A stretch of DNA of 27,134 nucleotides from a virus. Below the pieces are notes generated by a model, which saw only the letters and a list, made by a program, of their open reading frames with translations, ran no database searches and was not told the origin of the DNA. Positions 1-7,438 of the stretch are shown here, in pieces; position 1 is the stretch's first letter; every line of letters begins with the position of its first letter. The translations under genes and the position numbers were made by a program. The stretch lies in IMG/VR virus record IMGVR_UViG_3300047678_000567, positions 1-27,134 of that record. One strand, given 5' to 3'.

Positions 1-175
1 CCCGCCCACCAGCGAGATCGACGCCCGGAACCAGACCATGCCGCGCAGCCCGCGGTGTGTCACCGGTGCGGACGTCGGGGAGATCCAACCAGCCCTCGAC
101 CTCGACCACCTCGACCGGGGACGGACCAGTACCGCCGAACGTGACACCGGCGTAGGACCACTCCCACACGGCCAT
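1..175 (-). CDS. Distal tail protein-like, N-terminal part (cut by window edge)
   Basis: Seen: an open frame starts with ATG at 175, overlapping the tape-measure stop by one base (TGATG), and runs off the left edge, giving 58 residues. The text begins MAVWEWSYAGVTFGG and contains the run LDLPDVRTGDTPR and HGLVPGVDLAGGR. Family knowledge: genes directly after the tape measure in siphophages usually encode the distal tail (Dit) or first baseplate protein, and short N termini of the form 'domain-LPDVR-GD-PR-HG-PG-D-GGR' are common in actinophage minor tail proteins. Inference: this is the distal tail or first minor tail protein. The C-terminal part lies outside the window. Confidence 0.75.
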   Translation of the reverse strand, partial: MAVWEWSYAGVTFGGTGPSPVEVVEVEGWLDLPDVRTGDTPRAARHGLVPGVDLAGGR

Positions 176-2385
176 CAGGAGATCCTCCAGGCCCACGTCG
201 ACTCCCGCACGATGTCGGCTCCAGTCGAGCGGTCATGTACAACGATGTTGTTCACCACCGACGCACCGCCCGCCATCCGAGCCGACTGGTCCGCGGGGAA
301 CACCTGCGCCCCGCGTGGCAGATTGACGAGCTCAGGGCCACGCTCACCGACCCACGCCAAGCCGCCGGGCGCCGACATCGTTCCGGACGCGAACGCCCCG
401 ACCTTGACGTTGCCGCCGACCTTGGTGAACGTGCCGGTGACCTTGCCCTTGACCTCGAGCAGCCCCATGACGTCGAGGAGGTCCTTGGCCCAGTCGACAC
501 CCTTACGGAACCAGTCGATCATCGTCTTGACGACCCCGATCACCAGGTCGACCGACGAGCGGATCGCGTCGAACACGGCCACAGCGACACCCATCCCGGT
601 CGAGAACGCGCCCTTGACGAAGCTCACGAGCGGGGAGAGCACGTTGTTCCACAGCCAGCCGGCGGCGTCGATGACGAAGCCGATCGCCGTCCTGATGGCA
701 TCGAACTGCAACTTGGCGGCCTCGAAGGCGATCTTGAACGCTGCACCGAGGAATGACGCGAGTGGAGATAGGACGTTCCGCCACAGCCAGGTGGCGGTGT
801 CGATGACTGCACTGATGATCTTGGGCACGTTGTCCCTCAGCCAGCCGAACACCGTCTTCAGGACGGGCCACAGGGTGCCGGTGAGGAACTTGGCGACGGC
901 GTCGACGGTGGTGCGGAACCAGTCCCAATGGGTGTACGCGTAGATCACGCCGGCGACCAGCGCGCCGATGGCGGCACCGATCGCGATGAACGGGGCAGCA
1001 GCCGCGAGAGTCGCCGCCGCAGCCGACAGAGCACCGGCCGCCCACACGGCGAACAGGGCGACGAGCGCCGCCCCGATACCGGCGGCGATCCCGATGAGGA
1101 CCTCCTTGTGGTCGATCACCCACTCGAACGCGGCGCGCAACCCACGACCGATCCCCTCGAGCGCCGGCCGCAGCTGGTTCTGCCACACGCGTGCGACCAC
1201 GCCCGCTACCGTCGCGATCGCCGCCTGGATGGTGGGCCAGTTCCGACGGAACCACGACGTGACGGCTTCCCCGGCGGCGGTGAGGCGGGGGCCGAGCCAG
1301 TCGGCGAACCGGGCGAGGTACGGGGACGCCCACTCGATCCCACGCGTGACGGCGTCGAACACCTTGGCGGCCAGCGGGCCGAGCTTCGCCAACGCCTTGT
1401 TCCGCAGGAGAGCGAGCTTCTCCTTCCAGTCGTCGGTCGCCGCCGCGGTGCCCGTGATCGCACCCTCGGCGCCCTGCAGTTGGGCGACGAGCTCGTCGAT
1501 CTCGAACCGGCCCTCACGGATCGCCGCCGCCATATCCGGCCCCGCACGAGCACCGAACAGCTCGAGCGCCAACGTGTTCGCCTCACCCGCGGACCCGGCC
1601 GCCTTGATCGAGGCGACAGTGCGACGGAACGTGTCGATCGGCGCCTCACCAGCGCGGGCCATCTTCCCGAGCGCGATCCGCAGACCACCCATCACCGTCT
1701 CGGTGTTCACACCCTCGCGTTCGAACTTGCCGATCAGCGCGGTGCCTTGCTCGAACGAGAACCCGAGCTGACGCAGCGGCGCGCCGAACTGCACGATGCC
1801 CGACGACAGCTGGTCGATGCTCGCACCGGTCACCTGCGACGCCTTGAACAACTGGTCGAGCGCCTTGCTCTGATCGCCGGTCTGGATACCCCAGTCGCCG
1901 AACACACGGGTGACCCCCTTGATGTTCCCGGCGACGTCGGTGCCCGTGATCCTCGACAGGTCGAGGAACTGGGCGGACAGGTCCTGCAGCGGCTTGCCGG
2001 TCAACCCGAGCCGGGTGTTCAGATCGGCGATCGCGGTGGCGGCCTGATCGGCCGAGACCGGCACTGTCGTGAACACCTTGTTGAAGTCGGTCTTGAGCCC
2101 GTCGAGCGCCGACCCCGTCGCCCCCGTGCCGATCAGGATCTTGTCGAACGCGTCGTCGAACATGCCGCCGAGCTTCAACAGGCCGGCACCTGCCGCGATG
2201 CCGACACCGATGGCAGCGGCGGCGGTCTTGCCGACGCCGCCCATCACCCTGGTGAACCGGTCGCCGAACGACTTCCCGGCCGCGTCGCCGATCGGGCCCA
2301 TCTCCTTGGTGAGCCCACCCAACATGCCCTTCGCGGAAGGGATCAGAGAGAGTGTCGCGTAGCCGACGTTCGGACCACCAGCCAT
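175..2385 (-). CDS. Tape measure protein
   Basis: The 736-residue protein sets tail length and is carried inside the tail tube. It is the longest gene in the window and sits between the tail-assembly chaperones and the distal tail protein. Visible are an N-terminal Gly/Ala hydrophobic stretch near residues 50-70, a long very hydrophobic block near 425-500 (Ala/Gly/Val-rich membrane-like helices) and two tandem copies of a roughly 45-residue unit near 530-620, each containing W-L-W-x-N-V-L-S-P-L and F-D-A-I-R. A C-terminal G-L-A-W-V-G-E-R-G-P-E-L motif is typical of tape measures. Two ATGs are adjacent (2388 and 2385). I chose 2385 because it leaves a workable distance from AAGGAGG and gives TGATG coupling. 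At about 0.15 nm per residue the tail would be near 110 nm (inference). Confidence 0.95.
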   Translation of the reverse strand: MAGGPNVGYATLSLIPSAKGMLGGLTKEMGPIGDAAGKSFGDRFTRVMGGVGKTAAAAIGVGIAAGAGLLKLGGMFDDAFDKILIGTGATGSALDGLKTDFNKVFTTVPVSADQAATAIADLNTRLGLTGKPLQDLSAQFLDLSRITGTDVAGNIKGVTRVFGDWGIQTGDQSKALDQLFKASQVTGASIDQLSSGIVQFGAPLRQLGFSFEQGTALIGKFEREGVNTETVMGGLRIALGKMARAGEAPIDTFRRTVASIKAAGSAGEANTLALELFGARAGPDMAAAIREGRFEIDELVAQLQGAEGAITGTAAATDDWKEKLALLRNKALAKLGPLAAKVFDAVTRGIEWASPYLARFADWLGPRLTAAGEAVTSWFRRNWPTIQAAIATVAGVVARVWQNQLRPALEGIGRGLRAAFEWVIDHKEVLIGIAAGIGAALVALFAVWAAGALSAAAATLAAAAPFIAIGAAIGALVAGVIYAYTHWDWFRTTVDAVAKFLTGTLWPVLKTVFGWLRDNVPKIISAVIDTATWLWRNVLSPLASFLGAAFKIAFEAAKLQFDAIRTAIGFVIDAAGWLWNNVLSPLVSFVKGAFSTGMGVAVAVFDAIRSSVDLVIGVVKTMIDWFRKGVDWAKDLLDVMGLLEVKGKVTGTFTKVGGNVKVGAFASGTMSAPGGLAWVGERGPELVNLPRGAQVFPADQSARMAGGASVVNNIVVHDRSTGADIVRESTWAWRIS

Positions 2386-2798
2386 CATCCCTCCTTCCGT
2401 TTGCTCGATGCGATCTCGCCGGCGGCGATCCGTTCACGCCGTGCCCGGGCACGGGCCCGAGCGGCCGCGGCGCGACGGGTGAACCCGGACGGCAACGCGA
2501 CCCGACGGGCATGTCGTTGCGCCTCGACGAGCAGCGGATGCCGGGTCTTCGACCGGGCCGTCGCCTGCCACACGTCAGCGAGCAGGACCTCGCCGAGCGA
2601 CCACACATGCCCGCCGTTGAGTGCCTGCACCGTCGCCGACTCGGCCGGCAGATGCCGCACCAGCACCATCAGCCGCCGCAACGTCAACCGGCCCGGCCCG
2701 GCCGTCCAGCGGGTGCGGTAGTCGACCTGGTAGAAGCGTTGCAGGTCGGCCTCCACCCGGTCCGCGTGATCACGGAGCAGCCGGAGGAGGCCCGCTAT
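2385..2798 (-). CDS. Tail assembly chaperone, frameshift-extended part (gpT-like)
   Basis: This is the -1 frame extension of the preceding chaperone gene. After a slip at GGGGGAA the fused product reads through ATA at 2798 and continues I-A-G-L-L-R-L-L-R-D-H-A-D-R-V-E-A-D-L for 137 residues to the stop at 2385; the full fusion is 228 residues. A GTG at 2756 would allow separate initiation, but it has no ribosome-binding site, and the frame is open back to the slip site. The C terminus is strongly basic (A-R-A-R-A-R-A-R-R). Family knowledge: siphophages make a short chaperone (G) and a frameshifted long form (G-T) just upstream of the tape measure. The position, frame relation and length all fit that arrangement. 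Confidence 0.9.
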   Translation of the reverse strand: MAGLLRLLRDHADRVEADLQRFYQVDYRTRWTAGPGRLTLRRLMVLVRHLPAESATVQALNGGHVWSLGEVLLADVWQATARSKTRHPLLVEAQRHARRVALPSGFTRRAAAARARARARRERIAAGEIASSKRKEG

Positions 2799-3070
2799 TC
2801 CCCCGTGCTGCCCAACCCGATCCGGGTCGCGTACGCGTCGAACAGGGCTGCGTAGTCGCGGACCTTCGGCCGGGTCGCCTTGAACCGTGCCCAGTCGGCC
2901 GGGGACAGCAACGCGCGCAGCACGTAGGAGAGCTTCTGGTCGTCGATCGCTTCGAGTACCTCGCCCGCGGCGTCGTCGAGCGACGCCGGGAACTCGTAGC
3001 TGCGGCCGTCATGGTCGATGGTGACGGTGCCGCCGTCGACGTCGAGCCGTGCAGGATCGTTGGTGGTCAT
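2795..3070 (-). CDS. Tail assembly chaperone, short form (gpG-like)
   Basis: The 91-residue acidic protein starts with ATG at 3070 after GAGGAG and ends at the TAG at 2797-2795. It contains T-I-D-H-D-G-R-S-Y-E-F-P near the N terminus and a helical stretch (V-L-E-A-I-D-D-Q-K-L-S-Y-V-L-R-A-L-L). This form and spacing are characteristic of actinophage tail chaperones, which hold the tape measure during tube polymerisation. The last sense codons are GGG GAA just before TAG and form part of a GGGGGAA slip site, so most ribosomes should end here while a minority make the long form. Confidence 0.9.
   Translation of the reverse strand: MTTNDPARLDVDGGTVTIDHDGRSYEFPASLDDAAGEVLEAIDDQKLSYVLRALLSPADWARFKATRPKVRDYAALFDAYATRIGLGSTGE
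2798..2804 (-). promoter_or_regulatory. Programmed -1 frameshift slippery site GGGGGAA
   Basis: Minus-strand heptamer G GGG GAA, read in zero frame as (AC)G GGG GAA and followed immediately by TAG. It fits X XXY YYZ with both tRNAs able to re-pair after a -1 slip. The -1 frame is open from here into the downstream chaperone frame. Confidence 0.88.
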
Positions 3071-3109
3071 GATGGGGTCTCCTCGTGGTGGTGCGTGGGC
3101 GCGTGGAGA

Positions 3110-3145
3110 GTCCCGGTGAGGCAGCCACGCCTACCCCACCGGGAC
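3110..3145 (-). terminator. GC-rich hairpin after tail tube gene
   Basis: A perfect 9-bp inverted repeat (GTCCCGGTG / CACCGGGAC) with an 18-nt loop lies between the tail tube stop (3155) and the chaperone start (3070). No U-tract follows. It may attenuate readthrough or protect the 3' end of the abundant tube mRNA. Confidence 0.55.
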
Positions 3146-3154
3146 ATCTTCGGG

Positions 3155-3676
3155 TCAGGAGCCCGAATCGGGCTGCTCCTCCCACAGGACACCGTCGGTG
3201 TCCGGGTAGATCGTCGCGACGAACTGGACGGCGGCGATGTCCTGCTCGTTGTCGGTGACGTCGCCGTCGACGACGATCTCGGCCTGGTAGGCGGAGATCA
3301 GCCGGCGCACCTGGTCGCCGTCGCGGACCTCGAACGCGACCTTCACCCGCTCGGGCTTGGGCACCTTGATCTGGCCGCCGGTCGACCCGGGCCACATCAG
3401 CCGGTGCGTGGTCTCGTTGCGCTCGAAGCAGCGGAACGTGACCGTCTGCTTGAAGTTCCGCCGCGACGTGCGCATGAGGATCCCACCCCACGCGAAGTGG
3501 TCGGCGACGTCCTCGGACCGGCCGTGGACGAAGCCCTGCTCGCCGTCGAGGAGACCGACGAGGTCCCACTCGGTGCCGAACTCGGTGTCGACGTCGGTCG
3601 GCGCCTCGGCGTCGAGGTCGAAGCTGACGAACACGTCTGCGTCTTGCCACAGCCGTGCGTTCTGCGGATCTCCCAT
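3155..3676 (-). CDS. Major tail protein (tail tube)
   Basis: A 173-residue protein beginning MGDPQNARLWQDADVFVSFD, acidic throughout. It lies between the tail terminator and the chaperones, the standard place of the tube protein. Phrases such as D-L-D-A-E-A-P-T-D-V-D-T-E-F and F-V-A-T-I-Y-P-D-T-D-G resemble siphophage tube proteins that form stacked hexameric rings. The ATG at 3676 is preceded by AGAGGAGG eight bases upstream, one of the strongest ribosome-binding sites in the window, as expected for an abundant product. The gene starts after a gap of about 100 bases and is followed by a hairpin. Confidence 0.85.
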   Translation of the reverse strand: MGDPQNARLWQDADVFVSFDLDAEAPTDVDTEFGTEWDLVGLLDGEQGFVHGRSEDVADHFAWGGILMRTSRRNFKQTVTFRCFERNETTHRLMWPGSTGGQIKVPKPERVKVAFEVRDGDQVRRLISAYQAEIVVDGDVTDNEQDIAAVQFVATIYPDTDGVLWEEQPDSGS

Positions 3677-3773
3677 GTCGGGGACCTCCTCTGTGTGTTC
3701 GCCGCCCGGGAGCACCGGTGCGGGCTGTGGACCCCGGCCCCGGGCGGGGACGGGAGAGATCGACGAGACCCGG
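3677..3773 (-). other. Intergenic leader of the tail tube gene
   Basis: Ninety-seven bases between the tail terminator stop and the tube start. They hold AGAGGAGG (3692-3685) and an inverted repeat at 3704-3725 (GCCCG/CGGGC around the palindrome CACCGGTG). I see no open frame or clear promoter here. Confidence 0.5.
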
Positions 3774-4172
3774 TCAGGACTCGTCGTCGATGGGGACAGT
3801 GCGCACAACGACCCTGGCGGTCGTCGCGGCGAGAGCGACACGGGTCTGCGGGTCGAAGCCCGGCAGCGGACCCGTGAGCGGGATGACGTTGACGATGCCC
3901 GGGGCATCGGTCGCGGCGAGTGTCCCGAGCGCGTCGCCGGCGAGCTGCTTCGCTGCCGACGGTGATCCGGCGCGGGCAACCAGCCGGACCGTGAAGTCGG
4001 CCTTGATCGGCCACACCACCGTCGGGGCGCCGTCGGACACCACCTCGAGATGTGGACCGGCCGCCGGCGTCCAGCCCTCGGGGACACCGACTCCGACGGT
4101 TGCGTCGACCAGCCCGTCGAGAGCATCGACGACGAGCCGCTCAACATCAGGAAGAGCGACGAGAGGCTTCAC
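3774..4172 (-). CDS. Tail terminator protein
   Basis: The 132-residue protein starts MKPLVALPDVERLVVDALDG and contains A-D-F-T-V-R-L-V-A-R-A and a conserved Trp-Pro (V-V-W-P-I-K). Family knowledge: proteins of this size between the gp10-like gene and the tube are tail terminators that cap the tube and join it to the head; the alpha/beta layout with an initial 'PDVERLVxDxL' helix is typical. The GTG start at 4172 overlaps the stop of the gp10-like gene by four bases (GTGA), implying coupled translation. Confidence 0.75.
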   Translation of the reverse strand: MKPLVALPDVERLVVDALDGLVDATVGVGVPEGWTPAAGPHLEVVSDGAPTVVWPIKADFTVRLVARAGSPSAAKQLAGDALGTLAATDAPGIVNVIPLTGPLPGFDPQTRVALAATTARVVVRTVPIDDES

Positions 4173-4441
4173 CGTGCCGTCACCTCGAGGCCGACACCCG
4201 CTGCAGCGCGGGTGAGGACGCCGTCGCGGACCTGCCAGAGCCGGCCGCGCGGATCACGGATCGTGACCGAGGCAGCGGTCCGGTCGGTGCGGTAGCTGTC
4301 GACGACCACGTCGACGTCAGACGGCAACTGGGCGCGCACCTGGGCGGCGACCTGTTCGGCCAACGCCCGCATCTGCTGGGCGGTCTCCGCCGAGTTCAGC
4401 AACGCCTTGATCCCTGCCGAGTCGAGCCGCACTTCCGCCAC
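4169..4441 (-). CDS. HK97 gp10-like (head-tail/tail completion) protein
   Basis: A 90-residue protein reading M-A-E-V-R-L-D-S-A-G-I-K-A-L-L, then V-V-V-D-S-Y-R-T-D-R-T-A-A-S-V-T-I and V-L-T-R-A-A-A-G-V-G-L-E-V. This pattern is common in the small actinophage proteins placed just before the tail terminator and often labelled HK97 gp10-like. The start is uncertain because several GTG codons lie in a row; I prefer 4441, which begins the conserved text. The first 125 bases overlap the end of the upstream glycosyltransferase frame, an unusually long overlap for this genome. Confidence 0.75.
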   Translation of the reverse strand: MAEVRLDSAGIKALLNSAETAQQMRALAEQVAAQVRAQLPSDVDVVVDSYRTDRTAASVTIRDPRGRLWQVRDGVLTRAAAGVGLEVTAR

Positions 4442-5912
4442 GACCACCACCACCCTTCGCTCTCCGGCCGGCGAGCGGCCCGCCAGGTTCGGACAGGATC
4501 GACCGGACCATGTCCGGGTCCGGCGGCGCCACCGACCGCAACCGGGGCAGCGCGCCGGTGGCATGCTCGACGCCGGCGGCCGCCTTGTAGCGCAGGCCGA
4601 GCTCGATGTTCGCCGCGTACTCGGGGAGATCGCGTTGCTTGTCGATGGCTCGGGGATGCCACCAGTGGAACGCCGGGCCGGGGATCCGGTCTGCCTCGCC
4701 GCACAGCGTGTTCGCCGCCAACCAGAACGCCCGATCCTCGCCGCCCCACGACGCGAACCGTTCGTCGAACCCGCCGACCGTGTCCCACACGGTGCGGGGC
4801 ACCATCACCGCACCGGACGCGTGGTGAGTCCACACCGTGGCGCCCTGCCGGGCCCGTTTCGGGCCGAACTCGACCCGGCCAGACAGCACCCGATCGGTGA
4901 ACACCCGCGGGATCTTCACGTACCGGTCGAACGCCAGCACGAGACGCTGCTGCTCGACGGCGAGATGGGCTGCCGCCCACAGCTGCTCGACAGGGACGAA
5001 CGTGTCGGCGTCGGCGAAGAACAGGCAGTCCCACCCGTCACCGGCGGCCACGGCGGCGGCGTTGCGGGCCGCGGACCGGTTCGGCCACGCCCCGCCCGTG
5101 GTGTCGTCGCCGACGTGCACCTCGAGGCCGTGGCGACGCCAGTAGTCGACCGTCCACAGGTACGACCGGGTCCGCCAGTCGTCACCACCGGTCCACGGGA
5201 CGCACACCGCCACCCGGTAGCGGCCCTCCATGCGTCGTCCGATCCATGACGCCCACTCAGCCGGGCTGTCGAAGTCGTCGGTCCAGTCGTCGATCACCGT
5301 CTGATTCCGGCAGCCGGCAGCGACTTTGAGGTCGTCGAGCCATGCGGTGCGGACACCGGCCATCGCCGCCATATGGGTGCGGATGTGTGTCGACGGGAGC
5401 CGACCGCGGCGCACCAGGTCGGCGAGCTGCGCGGCGACCTCGACCACACGGACGTGTTCGCCGGGGCCGAACGACACGGCGAACGACTCGTCCCACCGGT
5501 GACCGGTCACCTTCGACCGGCCGGGCCGGCGGAACACGTGGTAGGCGTCGCCAGGGTGGTCGCAGATCGTGTCGACCGCCGCCTGGGAGTACCAGACGTC
5601 ACCCCACACGATCACCGTCCGGCGATCCTCGGCCCACAGATGGCGGGTGTCGAGAAACTTGCCCATGTCGGACCCGCACGAGTTGATCTCGTCGAGCGCG
5701 ACACGACGGGCACCGGGCAAGTCGTAGCGTTCGTCCGGGCCGACCACCACCACCTCGTCGACGTTCGGATGGCCGGCGAACAGGCGAACGGCCCGGCCGA
5801 TCAACGTCTCCCCGTTGACGGTGACGAAGTGCTTGGGGTGGCCGAGGAACTGGCCGCCGTCAGCGTTCACCCAGCGGCGCCCGTCACCGTGAGCCAACAC
5901 GAGCACCCTCAC
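4317..5912 (-). CDS. Nucleotidyltransferase-like / glycosyltransferase fusion
   Basis: A 531-residue frame with two apparent domains. Residues 1 to about 225 resemble a sugar-phosphate nucleotidyltransferase: start MRVLVLAHGDG, then K-H-F-V-T-V-N-G-E-T-L-I-G-R-A-V (27-42), V-V-V-V-G-P-D (54-60) and I-V-W-G-D-V-W (101-107) with a candidate metal-binding Asp. Residues about 230-450 look like a GT-A glycosyltransferase: V-A-V-C-V-P-W-T (233-240), the DxD-type motif F-F-A-D-A-D-T (298-304), then G-G-F-D-E-R-F-A-S-W-G-G-E-D-R-A-F-W (380-397), the acceptor/Mn-site signature of GT2/GT27-like enzymes. It starts at GTG 5912, overlapping the methyltransferase stop (GTGA). Residues beyond about 488 are a low-complexity Gly/Arg tail overlapping the next gene and may not be functional. 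It probably makes and transfers a sugar; the acceptor is unknown. Confidence 0.85.
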   Translation of the reverse strand: MRVLVLAHGDGRRWVNADGGQFLGHPKHFVTVNGETLIGRAVRLFAGHPNVDEVVVVGPDERYDLPGARRVALDEINSCGSDMGKFLDTRHLWAEDRRTVIVWGDVWYSQAAVDTICDHPGDAYHVFRRPGRSKVTGHRWDESFAVSFGPGEHVRVVEVAAQLADLVRRGRLPSTHIRTHMAAMAGVRTAWLDDLKVAAGCRNQTVIDDWTDDFDSPAEWASWIGRRMEGRYRVAVCVPWTGGDDWRTRSYLWTVDYWRRHGLEVHVGDDTTGGAWPNRSAARNAAAVAAGDGWDCLFFADADTFVPVEQLWAAAHLAVEQQRLVLAFDRYVKIPRVFTDRVLSGRVEFGPKRARQGATVWTHHASGAVMVPRTVWDTVGGFDERFASWGGEDRAFWLAANTLCGEADRIPGPAFHWWHPRAIDKQRDLPEYAANIELGLRYKAAAGVEHATGALPRLRSVAPPDPDMVRSILSEPGGPLAGRRAKGGGGRGGSAARLGRDQGVAELGGDRPADAGVGRTGRRPGARPVAV

Positions 5913-6529
5913 GACAACCTCGCCGCGACCAGCCGTCCCGTGCGAGTCACCTCCACCGGGTGCACCCGGTCGATCCACTCGTCGACCGCCCGGACCACAC
6001 CGGGGAACTGGGTCGCCTTCGGCTCGAACCGGGTGTAGTCGTGGAAGCACACCCACGCCCCCAACGCGAGGTGCTGCGCCCACGCGTCGAGGTCGGCGCA
6101 CACGGACTCGTAGCGGTGGTCGGCGTCGACGAACAGCAACCCGACCGTCGGGCCCTGCCAGCCGGCAGCCACGTCCACCGTCGAGCCGTGATGCTCGACG
6201 ACGAGCGACTTCACCTTCGCACGAGCGACCTGCGCTCGGAACGTGTCGAGCGTCTCGGGCAGGTCGAAGCCGAGATGCTGGTACTCGCCCTGACCACCCA
6301 ACGTCCACAAGTCCACCGCGTGGACCTTCACCCCGGCGCCGGCCTTCGACCCGCGGGCGAGGAAGCACGTCGACTTGCCCCGGTTCGAGCCGAGCTCGAC
6401 GATGCACTCACCCGCAGGCACGAGGCTCGCGAGCCTGGCCAACCTGGCGCCCTCGCGCCGCCACAAGAAACCCTCGAACGTGTCGAGATCGGGGTGACGG
6501 TCGAGGTCCTGTTCGGTCGTGGTCCGCAC
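5909..6529 (-). CDS. SAM-dependent methyltransferase (class I)
   Basis: The 206-residue protein shows the class I SAM-binding motif I-V-E-L-G-S-N-R-G-K-S-T (43-54), the acidic end of strand 2 (H-A-V-D-L-W, 70-75) and L-L-F-V-D-A-D-H-R-Y-E-S-V-C-A-D-L-D-A-W (131-150), followed by C-F-H-D-Y (161-165). That arrangement is typical of the Methyltransf_24/CmcI-like group, often involved in sugar or small-molecule O-methylation. Start choice: the first GTG (6538) lies inside the ribosome-binding site, whereas GTG at 6529 stands 8 bases after AGAGGAGG (6545-6538). It is translationally coupled to the downstream glycosyltransferase. Its place inside the head-tail module suggests modification of a virion glycan rather than DNA (inference). 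Confidence 0.85.
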   Translation of the reverse strand: MRTTTEQDLDRHPDLDTFEGFLWRREGARLARLASLVPAGECIVELGSNRGKSTCFLARGSKAGAGVKVHAVDLWTLGGQGEYQHLGFDLPETLDTFRAQVARAKVKSLVVEHHGSTVDVAAGWQGPTVGLLFVDADHRYESVCADLDAWAQHLALGAWVCFHDYTRFEPKATQFPGVVRAVDEWIDRVHPVEVTRTGRLVAARLS

Positions 6530-6553
6530 CAGGAACACCTCCTCTGATCAGGG

Positions 6554-6895
6554 TCAGCCTTCGGCGCGTCGCAACGCGACCTCGACCCCACGGACCTGAC
6601 CTGTCCACGGGGACACCCACACACCGACGTCGCCCTCGACGTCGAACATCACACCTCGCCACCTGATCCGATCCGTGCTGCGCACATCGTGCGGCGGATC
6701 GGCCGCAGGGGCATACAGCGTCGCCCCGACGATCACGCCCGTCCGGGCCCTGTCGGACACGTCCGACGACCCACGAGGCGCCACCGCCACGTGCGACAGG
6801 TCGAACTCGACGACATCGCCGTCGACCGGGTCGCCGTACCGGTCCCGGCCGCCAGGAGCAGCACGGACCACGGTCACGGTCTGGTTGAGGTTCAC
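6554..6895 (-). CDS. Head closure (head-tail joining) protein
   Basis: A 113-residue, beta-rich protein with R-D-R-Y-G-D-P-V (17-24) near the N terminus and I-R-W-R-G-V-M-F-D-V-E-G-D-V later. 'DRYGxP' followed by a single beta-barrel-sized domain is typical of phage head closure/stopper proteins. It follows the connector gene, starts with GTG at 6895 with a GTGA overlap, and is the last head gene before the sugar/methyl cassette. Confidence 0.72.
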   Translation of the reverse strand: MNLNQTVTVVRAAPGGRDRYGDPVDGDVVEFDLSHVAVAPRGSSDVSDRARTGVIVGATLYAPAADPPHDVRSTDRIRWRGVMFDVEGDVGVWVSPWTGQVRGVEVALRRAEG

Positions 6896-7353
6896 GGCCG
6901 TGCGAGATCGGCCTGCGCAGCCGCGAGCCGGTCGATCGGATCGAGCACATCACCGTCGAGGATCGCTCCGGCGCCGGCGGTCTCGAGATGGTCACCGCGG
7001 GAGGTGGGCTGCACCCACAGCCCGGTGCGGCCCGCCGCTCGACGCAACTGTGAGATCTCCCGATTGGTGAGACCCAGGCCGGCGGCGCCGCCCTGACGGT
7101 CCTGCATCTGGAACGGGCCCACCGTCTCGGCCGCCAACCCGGCCGGGTTGACCTGTGCGGACTGGCCGGCCTGCCACATGCGGGCGACGATCTGCGCGAG
7201 GACTGCCTGCAGCCGCCCCGACACCGGGTCCTGTTCACCGACCTCGATCTCGGCAAGGGCCTGAGCCTGAGCGATCAGCGCGGGCACCCACTCATCGGTC
7301 GACAAGTCGGTCTGCAGCAGAGTGCTGACCCGCTGGGCCGTGATCCAAGCCAT
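6892..7353 (-). CDS. Head-tail connector (adaptor) protein
   Basis: A 153-residue mostly helical protein starting MAWITAQRVSTLLQTDLSTD, with E-W-V-P-A-L-I-A-Q-A-Q-A-L and V-L-A-Q-I-V-A-R-M-W-Q. It lies immediately after the major capsid gene, where siphophages encode the gp6/gp15-type ring adaptor bound under the portal. The ATG at 7353 follows a strong GGAGGGAGG site; an in-frame upstream extension to 7398 would run into the hairpin and is rejected. Confidence 0.75.
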   Translation of the reverse strand: MAWITAQRVSTLLQTDLSTDEWVPALIAQAQALAEIEVGEQDPVSGRLQAVLAQIVARMWQAGQSAQVNPAGLAAETVGPFQMQDRQGGAAGLGLTNREISQLRRAAGRTGLWVQPTSRGDHLETAGAGAILDGDVLDPIDRLAAAQADLARP

Positions 7354-7382
7354 CCGGCGCACCTCCCTCCACGCGGTCGAGG

Positions 7383-7427
7383 CCCACCAGCAGCACACCC
7401 CGGTCGAGGCGATGCTGCTGGTGGGCT
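7383..7427 (-). terminator. 14-bp perfect hairpin after the major capsid gene
   Basis: GCCCACCAGCAGCA and its exact complement TGCTGCTGGTGGGC flank a 17-nt loop. The hairpin sits between the capsid stop (7439) and connector start (7353). It has no U-tract, so it may act as a partial terminator or as an RNA-stabilising structure that raises capsid mRNA relative to downstream genes. Confidence 0.65.
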
Positions 7428-7438
7428 TGGGACAGGGA

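Noticed and set aside
928-2721. Long plus-strand ORF (597 codons) opposite the tape measure and chaperone genes
   Set aside because: Antisense shadow of GC-rich coding sequence; product is Arg/Gly/His-rich without domains, and the minus strand holds well-supported genes.
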